The notes under the pieces: model-generated
Databases searched by the model: none
Seen by the model: only the letters and a program-made list of their open reading frames with translations
Told to the model about the DNA's origin: nothing
Assembly: GCA_003131985.1 (NCBI GenBank)
Contig: PKWH01000227.1
Span: forward strand, 6,427-15,646
DNA from: Acidobacteriota bacterium
GTDB taxonomy: Bacteria > Acidobacteriota > Terriglobia > Acidiferrales > UBA7541
Length of the DNA: 9,220 nt
Direction of reading: 5' to 3'
Made by a program: the position numbers and the translations under genes
In this document: piece by piece, positions 1-7,179 of the stretch
Position numbering within the stretch: the first letter of the stretch is position 1
Layout: each line of letters starts with the position of its first letter

Positions 1-426
1 GTGGAGAATTCCACCGCATGGGATGCAGGAGAAATCTGGACTTTCACCACTTACGAACCCACGGAAGTTTGGAAGGGCTCCGCGCAATCGCGCGTTCGCG
101 TGCGACTTCTGGGCGGAAGGCTCGGCAATCTCACTTCGAATGTTTCCGGCGTGCCGCGCTTTCACACTGGAGAAGACGTCGTGCTTTTTCTGGCCCCCAC
201 CACGCGCGGCGACTTTTCAGTTGTAAGTTGGGTGCAAGGAACCTTCCGAATTCGTCACGACCAGCGCACCGGAGAAGACACAGTCACCCAAGACAGCGCA
301 TCCTTCGACACATTCGATCCGTCCACGCGGCAATTCACCGCCTCCGGCATCCACGATCTTCCTTTGCAGGAATTCCGTTCGCAAGTAGCCGCCGCGTTGC
401 GCCAGGAATTAGGAGTACAAAAATGA
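1..426 (+). CDS. Hypothetical protein, 3' part of gene (5' end outside window)
   Basis: The frame is open from the first base to a TGA at 424-426, giving 141 residues with no stop. It begins with GTG at base 1, but no ribosome binding site can be seen because the window starts there, and I read it as truncated at the 5' end. The visible part is rich in beta-strand-like sequence, such as WTFTTYEPTEVWKGS, VRVRLLGGRLGN and FHTGEDVVLFLAP. This resembles small secreted proteins of unknown function often met in Acidobacteriota, in which a 'xGxxVLLFL' strand follows a 'LGGxxG' turn; that resemblance is from memory. There is no catalytic motif that I recognise. The stop overlaps the next start (ATGA), so translation is probably coupled to the downstream metalloprotease. 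A partner, inhibitor or accessory role for that protease is possible but unproven. Function is unknown. Confidence 0.72.
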   Translation: MENSTAWDAGEIWTFTTYEPTEVWKGSAQSRVRVRLLGGRLGNLTSNVSGVPRFHTGEDVVLFLAPTTRGDFSVVSWVQGTFRIRHDQRTGEDTVTQDSASFDTFDPSTRQFTASGIHDLPLQEFRSQVAAALRQELGVQK

Positions 427-1646
427 AACAAGCCATCGCGTGCCTCACCATCGCGCTGTTCTCTTCAGCAATGATCTTCACGCCAGTGGCGCGAGCCTAC
501 ACATTCGTATCCACCGTTCCGCAATCGGGCGGCTGCCCGCAGCCAACTCGCTGGAACCTGTCGATCAGTTCCCCGCTCGATCGCCAATGGAGCACCTCAT
601 TGCCGTCATTGATCTCTCCCGTAATTCTCACCGTGGCTGCCGCCGGCACGCCTGCGCAACTCGACGAAATCGAGCAATCCATCTCCGATTCTTTTTCCGT
701 CTGGGCCGGAGTCACCGGCACAACCTTCAACGCAGTCACATTCCCCGGCCTCGAAGCTCCTCTGGCGCGCGTGACCGATCCGAATTCCTGCACTAATGAC
801 GAAGGCACCAACGTCGATGGCTTAAATACGATTTGCTTCAATCAATCGAGCGCCGCATTCACGCCCGGCGTGCTGGCCTTCACTCGCACGTTTACCGCAA
901 ACGCTCCGGGCGCCAGCGTAGGCACCAGCGGCCCCGCTGCATTCGCCGGCCAAATCCTCGACGCCGACACACTTTTCTGCAACACCGGTGAGGTAACCTT
1001 CGCCACGCCCGCCGCTCTCGCAACGCCTCAGGCCGCCGGCGCGTATGATCTGGAATCTCTTCTCACTCACGAGCTCGGCCACTGGATGGGCCTGGATCAT
1101 TCCGCGGTAATTCGCGCCATGATGTTTCCCTTCGCTCCGCCGCCGGGCCAATTCCTGGGCTCTCGCCCCACGGCGCAGGTGCCCGATGGCCCTCTCAGCG
1201 ATGACGACCGCACCGGCATCCGCGCGCTTTATCCGGATCCAAACGACACCGTAAACATCGGCGCCATTCGCGGCCAAATCCTGCCTGCCAATTCATTCGC
1301 CCTGGCCGCTCTTCCAGCACCCTCGACTGGTTCTTCAGTCACCGGAATGGTCGGCGCGCAAGTCGTCGCCCTGGACGCGGACACGGGCGCAATCATCGCC
1401 GGCGCTTTTTCCGCGGGGAGCTGCACCGCCTCAAGTCCACCCACGCAATTCGACGGCTCCTATGACTTGGAACGCCTGCCCGTCGGCCGCAACTACAATT
1501 TGTACGTCGAGCCCCTAGTCGGTATCGCGCTTCCTGCCGACTTCGTCGTCCCAGCGGATTTGTGCTCGCAGGATGTGACGCCTTCGTGTACCGCACCGCC
1601 CGCCAACACAAACTTCAACGTGCGCACTATGCCTGCATCGCCGTAG
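423..1646 (+). CDS. Secreted matrixin-like zinc metalloprotease with C-terminal accessory domain
   Basis: The product is 407 residues. Residues 1-25 form a Sec signal peptide (MKQ, hydrophobic core, cleavage likely after ARA), so the protein is exported. Residues 216-226 read HELGHWMGLDH, the HExxHxxGxxH signature of metzincins: H216, H220 and H226 bind zinc and E217 is the catalytic base. A methionine follows closely at 233-234 (AMMFPF) and fits the Met-turn. LSDDDRTGIRALYP at 258-271 matches the helix that usually closes matrixin-type (M10) catalytic domains. Residues 278-370 look like a carboxypeptidase-regulatory-like beta sandwich (IRGQI, VVALDADTG, FDGSYDLERLPVGRNYNLYVEP). The ATG overlaps the preceding stop by 4 bases, and the frame upstream lacks a signal peptide, which fixes the start. 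It is probably a peptidase acting outside the cytoplasm; its substrate is unknown. A bidirectional terminator lies 50 bp past the stop. Confidence 0.85.
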   Translation: MKQAIACLTIALFSSAMIFTPVARAYTFVSTVPQSGGCPQPTRWNLSISSPLDRQWSTSLPSLISPVILTVAAAGTPAQLDEIEQSISDSFSVWAGVTGTTFNAVTFPGLEAPLARVTDPNSCTNDEGTNVDGLNTICFNQSSAAFTPGVLAFTRTFTANAPGASVGTSGPAAFAGQILDADTLFCNTGEVTFATPAALATPQAAGAYDLESLLTHELGHWMGLDHSAVIRAMMFPFAPPPGQFLGSRPTAQVPDGPLSDDDRTGIRALYPDPNDTVNIGAIRGQILPANSFALAALPAPSTGSSVTGMVGAQVVALDADTGAIIAGAFSAGSCTASSPPTQFDGSYDLERLPVGRNYNLYVEPLVGIALPADFVVPADLCSQDVTPSCTAPPANTNFNVRTMPASP

Positions 1647-1695
1647 GGCTGGTGGGCAGCGAAGTGGCAAGGATTCAACACCGCCGCAAAACAAA

Positions 1696-1722
1696 AGCGG
1701 CTCCCAAAAGACGGGAGCCGCT
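1696..1722. terminator. Bidirectional intrinsic terminator between convergent genes
   Basis: Two arms form a perfect 10-bp GC-rich stem (1696-1705 AGCGGCTCCC with 1713-1722) around a 7-base loop. On the minus strand the stem is followed at once by TTTGTTTTG, a good U-tract for the pilin operon that ends at 1746. On the plus strand a TTTCTTTTC tract follows after five bases (1728-1736), so it can also serve the protease gene ending at 1646. It is the only clear element in the 99-bp convergent gap. Confidence 0.85.
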
Positions 1723-1745
1723 CGGCGTTTCTTTTCTGAATCGCT

Positions 1746-4604
1746 CTACTGCGTCGGCAGAAGCTCCTGCGAGAATCCGATCGTGTTGATGGAGCGCAAT
1801 GCCGGCGTTCTCGGAGGCAAATACTGTGGGCCCAGTGTAAAATTTTGATCGAAGAAGTAATTCCTGCTCGGCGGGCTGTATACATTTGAGCTGTTTTTAT
1901 AGACTCCGACACCTTGCCTATTGTAGTAGAAGCTTACAAGTGAGCCCATGTAGTAACAGTTAGTTGGCCAGGTTTCAAGGAACTTCAGGAAGTTGTGGAC
2001 TCCTCCGTCTGTCCCGAAGTCTTGCGCCTCTCCTGCCGGTTGTACGAACGGAATTCCCTTGCCGGCAATCAGTGCCGTGCGATACGCCGTTTGCACCGCG
2101 CTGCGGCCTCCGTCGTTATAGGGAGAGGCAAACGAATTCACGTCATTCCAATTGTCTGAAAGCAACGTTATTGCGTCTGCAGCAACCGCCGCGGCTACGC
2201 TGTTCCCAAGCCACGAGCCGTCTGGCGGCGCGTTGTAATCGCCCTGGATATACACTGGGTTCTCGGCCACTACTGTCAATCCGCAGGGAATCGCCCCGCA
2301 AGTAGTGCCGAGATTCAAGGAAGCTCCATCCACAATTTTTAGCGCGCGCCGGAAAAAGACAGGCGGATTTTCGCGTGCCTCCTGAGGATTTGGGTACATG
2401 ACTCCGGGCCAATTGTTAACGCTCATGGGCGGTGCAAGAGTCGGGCCCGCACACACAGAGTTCTTCTGCAAACCGCTTAACGGATTGCCGGTGTTCAAGA
2501 AGGTTCCGTTCCATAATCCTGCAAGCGTCCAGTTGGTGCCCCCAACAGCGTTGGGATAGAGGGGGATCGTTTCTGCACCTCCATAGGTTCGAAGGATGCC
2601 GTCGCCCTCGAGATCTTCGCCCTGTTCGATAACGCCATTCGGGCAACCTGTAATGCCGGTGGCAAAATTCACAATGTCGTTGAACCCGAAGCTTCCTGTC
2701 TTCGTGTTTCCCGCGATCGGGTCAGGTTGTTCACCTCGGCGATCCGAGAAGTAAAACGTAAATCCACCCGTATTGTTGTTTAAGCTCAGACCCAGGGGAT
2801 TCGTCTTAAACCAGGCCGCTAGGTTTCCCGCGTCCAATTCGATGTAATACATCACGCCTTGCGCTGTGACTTGCGTAGGAGTGGTTGCCGTCCTTAAAGT
2901 CCCTTCTCGAGCGTCGAAAAGCACCATCGGCCAGTAGTCTGTTCCGGTCGTGCTTCCGATCGTGGCTGAGTTGCCGCAGCCTCCGCCCGGAGCCGCCCCT
3001 GCGATAGAAGGATTATCTCGCAATCGCGAGATTCGAATGATGGCGTGCGGACTCGGGTCGAGGCACGGAATCGCCGCCGGGCTAACGTTAGGGTTAGTGG
3101 TCGGACCTTGAGCGCTGTTACCAGTTAGGGCAGGAAGATTTGGTGGAGCCTTGTACCCGGCTGAGCTCAGAGGGTTGATATTCCGCCCGGTGAATCCCAA
3201 ATTCAAGATTTGCGGCGTGATATCAGCAAACGCACCGCCCAAATTTTGATACTCGATTTTGATGCAGCCGCTAATCATAGCTTTTGTCGGTTGAATCCAG
3301 TACCCATCGTTGACCGAATAAGTGCCGCTTGACCCTGACGTCGGCAATGGAATCCGCAAAGCAGGCACGTTGCTAGCGCCTGTATACCACCCGAGCCCTC
3401 CGGGGTTCATTGCAAGCGTCGCCAAATCCACCGGATCTGTTCCAATGCTGACTGTCGGCATGGCCATCATGTCTGCGTTGTGGCACGCACCCGCATTACC
3501 CGGTGTCACACCAGGCGGATAATCGTCCACCAGAATCCGCAGAGTCGCTTCCGAAAAATACTGCTCGTCGAGAACCGCCGTACTCTCTCCCGCAACGGGG
3601 CGCCGGATCAACGAAATCGGCGTGCTGATCCCGCCCAAAGACGTCGACGTCAAACTCAGGATCGGAACTCCACTTGCTAACTGTCCGTTATAGCCGCTTT
3701 CGATTGTGCCCCATGGTGTCGGCGGCCCTAGATTCGGGGCCGCTGTGGCCACATTGGTGATATTGATAGGATTGAGGCTCGTTACGCTCCCCGACGTCAG
3801 AGCCAGCGGTAACCATTGAGCGTTCTGATAATTTGGACTAGGCGGCAAGTTGGCAGGATTGGGCGTAGTCGCGATAGACACCACCCCGGAATATGCTCCG
3901 CCGGCGGTGATCGCAAACCCGTTCTCGAGGTTGGTGCGAATTACTTGACCAGCCACCGTTACCTTGTCAGCTAAATACAAAGGACCGGTATTGGCCGCAA
4001 GCCAGAGGTTTCCATTGGTATGAACGCGGCCTCCGAAATCGAAGGGGGGCCCGGCGAAGTAACTCACATCCGAATCCGAATAAATACCGAACTGAAACAC
4101 AGGAATCGCTACCACCTGTACTTGTCGCTGCAACTTCACTTCCGCGCCGGAGCTAATCGACTGGGCGGCAACTTCGAGCGTGAACGGCGTGATCAGTCCC
4201 TGCATGCCCGCATACGGGCTGGGCGGGAGCATCGTGGCATTTTGCGAAACCGGAACGCACGGACTCACAAGTGGCGTACCGCATAGAATTTGGTATGTCG
4301 AATTACCCGAGGCATCGAGGTATTGAATGCCCGGAATTGTGGGCTGCTGAGCAAGCGATGTTATGGAAACCATATTTGCTGTGGAGATAGAACCTTGTGT
4401 GGCAAATTGATTTCCCACATCGGCGGTCAGCTTCTCCATGCCTGCTTCTGCGCCATAGAACGCCGTCTCGCGGAACTGGTTATTTCCACCCAGTCGCTGA
4501 TCGGTCATCACCATCCAGCACATTCCCACCGCTAACGCGGAGACCAGGATCAGAACCATTAAGGCAGTTATTAGTGCAATTCCCTTCTGACGTTGAGTTC
4601 TCAC
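1746..4604 (-). CDS. pilX: Large PilX-like minor pilin / pilus assembly protein
   Basis: The product is 952 residues, against roughly 150-200 for classical PilX. The N-terminus MRTQRQKG|IALITALMVLILVSALAVG is a type IV prepilin leader plus hydrophobic helix, with cleavage expected after G8. Position +5 is Thr instead of Glu, as is usual in PilX_N and GspK-type minor pilins. AEAGMEKL (52-59) is the conserved end of that helix. Residues 165-230 (FQFGIYSDSDVSYFAG, GGRVHTNGNLWLA) resemble the DUF4900-like region of long acidobacterial and deltaproteobacterial pilus proteins. WPMVLFDAREGTLR (558-571), NPVYIQGDYNAPPDG (782-796), AADAITLLSDNWND (808-821), GGVHNFLKFLETW (867-879) and LPPRTPALRSINTIGFSQ (929-946) recur in that group. 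EDLEGDGI (663-670) looks like a calcium loop. There are 12 cysteines. It is last in the operon, 44 bp after pilW, and starts at GTG. It probably acts in pilus priming or at the tip; DUF4900 homology is from memory. Confidence 0.8.
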   Translation of the reverse strand: MRTQRQKGIALITALMVLILVSALAVGMCWMVMTDQRLGGNNQFRETAFYGAEAGMEKLTADVGNQFATQGSISTANMVSITSLAQQPTIPGIQYLDASGNSTYQILCGTPLVSPCVPVSQNATMLPPSPYAGMQGLITPFTLEVAAQSISSGAEVKLQRQVQVVAIPVFQFGIYSDSDVSYFAGPPFDFGGRVHTNGNLWLAANTGPLYLADKVTVAGQVIRTNLENGFAITAGGAYSGVVSIATTPNPANLPPSPNYQNAQWLPLALTSGSVTSLNPINITNVATAAPNLGPPTPWGTIESGYNGQLASGVPILSLTSTSLGGISTPISLIRRPVAGESTAVLDEQYFSEATLRILVDDYPPGVTPGNAGACHNADMMAMPTVSIGTDPVDLATLAMNPGGLGWYTGASNVPALRIPLPTSGSSGTYSVNDGYWIQPTKAMISGCIKIEYQNLGGAFADITPQILNLGFTGRNINPLSSAGYKAPPNLPALTGNSAQGPTTNPNVSPAAIPCLDPSPHAIIRISRLRDNPSIAGAAPGGGCGNSATIGSTTGTDYWPMVLFDAREGTLRTATTPTQVTAQGVMYYIELDAGNLAAWFKTNPLGLSLNNNTGGFTFYFSDRRGEQPDPIAGNTKTGSFGFNDIVNFATGITGCPNGVIEQGEDLEGDGILRTYGGAETIPLYPNAVGGTNWTLAGLWNGTFLNTGNPLSGLQKNSVCAGPTLAPPMSVNNWPGVMYPNPQEARENPPVFFRRALKIVDGASLNLGTTCGAIPCGLTVVAENPVYIQGDYNAPPDGSWLGNSVAAAVAADAITLLSDNWNDVNSFASPYNDGGRSAVQTAYRTALIAGKGIPFVQPAGEAQDFGTDGGVHNFLKFLETWPTNCYYMGSLVSFYYNRQGVGVYKNSSNVYSPPSRNYFFDQNFTLGPQYLPPRTPALRSINTIGFSQELLPTQ

Positions 4605-4610
4605 TGCAAA

Positions 4611-4618
4611 TCTCCTTT
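4611..4618 (-). promoter_or_regulatory. Ribosome binding site of pilX-like gene
   Basis: The minus strand reads AAAGGAGA, with six bases between it and the GTG at 4604-4602. This strong Shine-Dalgarno sequence supports the GTG start, which places the KG|I prepilin cleavage site after residue 8. Confidence 0.75.
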
Positions 4619-4648
4619 AAGAAATCTTCCGAAGTGCGCCTCTGCGTC

Positions 4649-5854
4649 TTATGGTGCTGTCTGCTGTGTCGCAGTGCTGAAAGTATCTGTGAATGACAAG
4701 CTGCGTATGCTCACCTGGGTGCTCAAATTGTTTCGCAGATATTGCGGCGTGCTCGATGCCCGATACGGCTGTTCCGATCGTCCTGCCAAAAAAACATTCA
4801 CGGCGCGAATCTGTGCGGGAGTATCTGGAATAGTAGGTGTGGGCACATTGCCTGGTCCTTCGGGATACACGCCGATACCTGGAAAATTCGAGCCCGTAAT
4901 GTCATAACTGAACGAGAGGTTCTCGAGATTGTCCGCGATGGCTTGCGGAGGATTAGCTGCTGCGATTCCCGGCGCGGGATAATTTGGATAGTTCACCTGC
5001 CGTATCAATTGCGGACTCAAGGGATTGGTCGTCGAATCAATGTAATAGGTGACTAGCCAGACCCGCGTGACACTGGTCGGCGGGAAACCGCCTCCGGTAT
5101 TTTGTAAATTTGCAACGGTGCCGTTGGGCAGTCCCGTTGCGTTCAAGCCCGCCGGGTCTCCGCCGCCGAACACTATCGTTTGTCCATTCACCGCCGTTAC
5201 ATATTCGAGTGCCGTGCCGTTGGAGTTGTGAAACATGATTAGGTTGCCAACCGTAATCGGTCGTGTTTGACCGGGCATCGCAAAACAGCCCACATCCAGT
5301 ATTACCGACGCACCTGCCGGGTCGATGAATCCATTGCAAGGTGGAGGACCCACTGCTTGCACCACTGGAAAGCTGTAAAGATAGTGACCAGCCCCATCCT
5401 GCAGGATGTTGTCTGCATACAGTATGTTAATCACATCGGTCTTCAGATTTCCGTTTAGCACAGCGCCTGTGACTGGATTGACGGTTGTTGCATCCTGGCC
5501 GATTTGCCAGCCCGGAGAAACTGCGGGCATTAATATGAAGCCATTCCCAGGCGGGTTCGGGAAGTCAGGTCCTGTCGGTGGAAACACTCCCGGGCGCACG
5601 ATTGTTGAGTTTCCGGCGGCGTTATAGGGCACGGAGACACCCCCCTCCGGAATCCCCTCGCCGGCTTGCATCAGGTCTTGAACCATGAAATGCATTCCGG
5701 CCCGCAGATTTTCCTGTGTGTTCGCCTCATACGCCACTCCTTGCGTGGCACGCTGTGCTTGCAGCAACGCGCCAACCACTACTCCCACCATGGCGACCAG
5801 GATGGCCATCGATACCATCAATTCGATTAATGAAAATCCATTTTCCCGCTTCAT
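4649..5854 (-). CDS. pilW: Type IV pilus minor pilin PilW family
   Basis: The product is 401 residues. The leader MKRENG|FSLIELMVSMAILVAMVGVVVGALL is a textbook class III signal: cleavage after G6, Phe at +1, and Glu at +5 (E11). A hydrophobic helix runs to about residue 31 and continues into the amphipathic QAQRATQGVAYEANTQENLRAGMHFMVQDLMQAG, the usual PilW N-terminal helix. The rest is Gly/Pro/Asn-rich beta domain with AVNVFLAGRSE near the C-terminus. The frame is open to 5890, but the ATG at 5854 is chosen because a GAGGAG ribosome site lies seven bases upstream and because it gives a short leader; the longer start would overlap pilV. It lies 19 bp after pilV and 44 bp before the pilX-like gene. 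The family role is minor pilin in the inner-membrane complex that initiates pilus assembly. The length is at the large end for PilW. Confidence 0.85.
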   Translation of the reverse strand: MKRENGFSLIELMVSMAILVAMVGVVVGALLQAQRATQGVAYEANTQENLRAGMHFMVQDLMQAGEGIPEGGVSVPYNAAGNSTIVRPGVFPPTGPDFPNPPGNGFILMPAVSPGWQIGQDATTVNPVTGAVLNGNLKTDVINILYADNILQDGAGHYLYSFPVVQAVGPPPCNGFIDPAGASVILDVGCFAMPGQTRPITVGNLIMFHNSNGTALEYVTAVNGQTIVFGGGDPAGLNATGLPNGTVANLQNTGGGFPPTSVTRVWLVTYYIDSTTNPLSPQLIRQVNYPNYPAPGIAAANPPQAIADNLENLSFSYDITGSNFPGIGVYPEGPGNVPTPTIPDTPAQIRAVNVFLAGRSEQPYRASSTPQYLRNNLSTQVSIRSLSFTDTFSTATQQTAP

Positions 5855-5861
5855 TCCCTTA

Positions 5862-5867
5862 CTCCTC
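5862..5867 (-). promoter_or_regulatory. Ribosome binding site of pilW
   Basis: The minus strand reads GAGGAG, seven bases before the ATG at 5854. It decides for this start over the upstream in-frame start at 5890, which would overlap pilV by 17 bases. Confidence 0.7.
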
Positions 5868-5873
5868 GGAACG

Positions 5874-6428
5874 CTAGAATGCCGAAACATATGTCTCGAG
5901 CTTGTATTGGCGCTGAAATCTTCCGGTCGAGTAGTCGACCGTTATCAGCACGTCGCGAACGTTGCCGCTCGGTTCGCTTGCCAGATTAGTGATCGCAATT
6001 GTGCGAGTGAAATTTGTAAGCGGTACTTGAATGTCGTCCGGAGTCCCTAGCTTTCCGTCGGGTCCTGGGTAAATGATGTACGCCGCAGGCGCTCCCCCGT
6101 CATTAATTGAGCCGACAAGTCCGTCAGGTCCGGGTTGAAGCAGCGCCACTGGGCCAGTCAAGAAGAGCCCGCCTGGATTGCTACCGGTGTTATTGGAGAT
6201 TTGTGCGAAAGTCGCATTGGCTGTATATTTCGCCGTGAAAATCGCTTCCGCCGCCTCTTCTGCTTTCTGTTGCGCGATGAAATCGTCCTCCGAGCCGTGC
6301 ATGTAGGACAACGAATCGTAGAGCATCCCCGCCAGTCCCAGAATACCTATTGCCAGAACGACGAGCGCGATCATCGTCTCTAGAAGGCTGAACCCTGCTG
6401 CCAGCCGTCGTTTCTTTGCTTCCAGCAT
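5874..6428 (-). CDS. pilV: Type IV pilus minor pilin PilV family
   Basis: The product is 184 residues, normal for PilV. The leader MLEAKKRRLAAG|FSLLETMIALVVLAIGILGLAGML shows a basic n-region, cleavage after G12, Phe at +1 and Glu at +5 (E17), then the transmembrane helix. ETMIALVVLAIGILGLAGM is very close to the PilV consensus, in which the IGxLGLA stretch is typical. QQKAEEAAEAIFTA continues the helix. The middle holds two GPDG loops (QPGPDGLVGS and YPGPDGKLGTPDD), the second with an acidic GTPDD end that resembles a calcium loop. Upstream in-frame starts exist at 6479 and 6458, but GAAGGAGG eight bases before the ATG at 6428 and the leader length favour this one. Its ribosome site overlaps the stop of the preceding gene, so coupling is likely. 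It probably joins PilW and PilX in the pilus priming complex. Confidence 0.85.
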   Translation of the reverse strand: MLEAKKRRLAAGFSLLETMIALVVLAIGILGLAGMLYDSLSYMHGSEDDFIAQQKAEEAAEAIFTAKYTANATFAQISNNTGSNPGGLFLTGPVALLQPGPDGLVGSINDGGAPAAYIIYPGPDGKLGTPDDIQVPLTNFTRTIAITNLASEPSGNVRDVLITVDYSTGRFQRQYKLETYVSAF

Positions 6429-6436
6429 TTTCCCAG

Positions 6437-6444
6437 CCTCCTTC
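6437..6444 (-). promoter_or_regulatory. Ribosome binding site of pilV, overlapping the fimT/gspH stop codon
   Basis: The minus strand reads GAAGGAGG, with eight bases to the ATG at 6428. Its first two bases (6444-6443) are part of the preceding TGA stop (6445-6443), so ribosomes ending on the upstream gene finish directly on this site. Confidence 0.75.
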
Positions 6445-7081
6445 AAAATTGAAACCATGCTACACCGTTGAATTTCCACCCGCGGACTCGGCCTGTACTG
6501 CCAAGCACTGTGATCGCCCGGGCAGCTAACGGTTGGTTAGCAACTCCCAGGAAAACCGTGCCGTTGATCGGTTGAAAGGTCAATCCATCTATCAGTTCAC
6601 CGTCGCTCTGGAATAACATTCCTCCGACGGGTCCCGGATTTTGCCCTTCGAATTCAATGGCGCTGGCATTTCCGAAATTATCCGGCGTGTCCACCGCAGC
6701 CGCATTCACGAGGAACTGGGCTGGGGCTTGAATGGGAACAGTGCTTAAGACAACATCCGCCCCCGCTCCCGCTGGCCCGTACGGCGGGGCATTTCTCTCA
6801 GTCATCACTATTTGATACTGCGCGCCTACCGTCGGGAACGTGATCTGGACGTAACGGCGGTTCGCGATGGAGTATTCCCGCGCTTGCCGCAACTGATCGA
6901 GGACTTGCCTCATGGCAGAATCAAACCTCGCATCCTGCAGAGCGGGTTGCAGAGCAAAAATGGCCGTTGCCGAAATGATCAGGATTATCAAGATCACCGT
7001 GCAGAGTTCGATCATCGAGAAGCCGCGTTGTCCGTTAATGCAGCGCTCTTTGTTTTGGGCTTTCAGCTGCGACTGTTTCAC
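6443..7081 (-). CDS. fimT: GspH/FimT family pseudopilin
   Basis: The product is 212 residues. A 20-residue leader (MKQSQLKAQNKERCINGQRG) precedes FSMIELCTVILIILIISATAIFALQPALQDARFDSAM. Cleavage is expected after G20, with Phe at +1 and Glu at +5 (E25). LRQAREYSIANRRYVQITF (about 64-82) is the characteristic GspH/FimT start of the globular domain, where the helix ends and the first strand begins. The C-terminus has ITVLGSTGRVRGWKF, matching the 'xxGRVR' strand common in this family. It is the first gene of the operon. The start is GTG, preceded by AAAGGTG at five bases; no better in-frame start precedes the cleavage site. The leader is longer than the usual 5-10 residues. GspH and FimT cannot be told apart by sequence alone; the PilV/PilW/PilX context favours FimT in a type IV pilus over a type II secretion role. 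Confidence 0.85.
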   Translation of the reverse strand: MKQSQLKAQNKERCINGQRGFSMIELCTVILIILIISATAIFALQPALQDARFDSAMRQVLDQLRQAREYSIANRRYVQITFPTVGAQYQIVMTERNAPPYGPAGAGADVVLSTVPIQAPAQFLVNAAAVDTPDNFGNASAIEFEGQNPGPVGGMLFQSDGELIDGLTFQPINGTVFLGVANQPLAARAITVLGSTGRVRGWKFNGVAWFQF

Positions 7082-7086
7082 GCTTA

Positions 7087-7093
7087 CACCTTT
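7087..7093 (-). promoter_or_regulatory. Ribosome binding site of fimT/gspH
   Basis: The minus strand reads AAAGGTG, five bases before the GTG at 7081-7079. It is moderately strong and supports the GTG start. Confidence 0.55.
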
Positions 7094-7179
7094 GGGTCGC
7101 CCTAGAACACGTAGGCCGACGTTAGAATCTGCCTCCAGATGTGCACTTGACAGGCCATGCGTTGCGAACAGTAAGTGTA

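Noticed and set aside
18..422. In-frame upstream extension of the protease
   Set aside because: It overlaps the upstream gene completely, encodes an Arg/Ser/His-rich stretch, and would bury the signal peptide that starts at 423.
822..1277. Minus-strand open frame opposite the protease
   Set aside because: Ala/Gly/Arg-rich shadow of the protease codons with no recognisable motif.
9..1646. A mobile element or transferred island around the protease pair
   Set aside because: I saw no terminal repeats, transposase or integrase, and base use does not visibly differ from the neighbours.
1746..7081. Pilin genes as a type II secretion pseudopilin cluster (GspH-I-J-K)
   Set aside because: The order GspH, I, J, K is analogous and the last member lacks Glu5, as GspK does. 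However, the PilV-type IGILGLAGM helix and the long PilW/PilX C-terminal motifs fit type IV pilus minor pilins better. It is not fully excluded.
7099..7144. Tiny open frame GTG to TAG in the pilin operon leader (about 14 codons, minus strand)
   Set aside because: There is no Shine-Dalgarno sequence at the start and no run of regulatory codons that would suggest a leader peptide.
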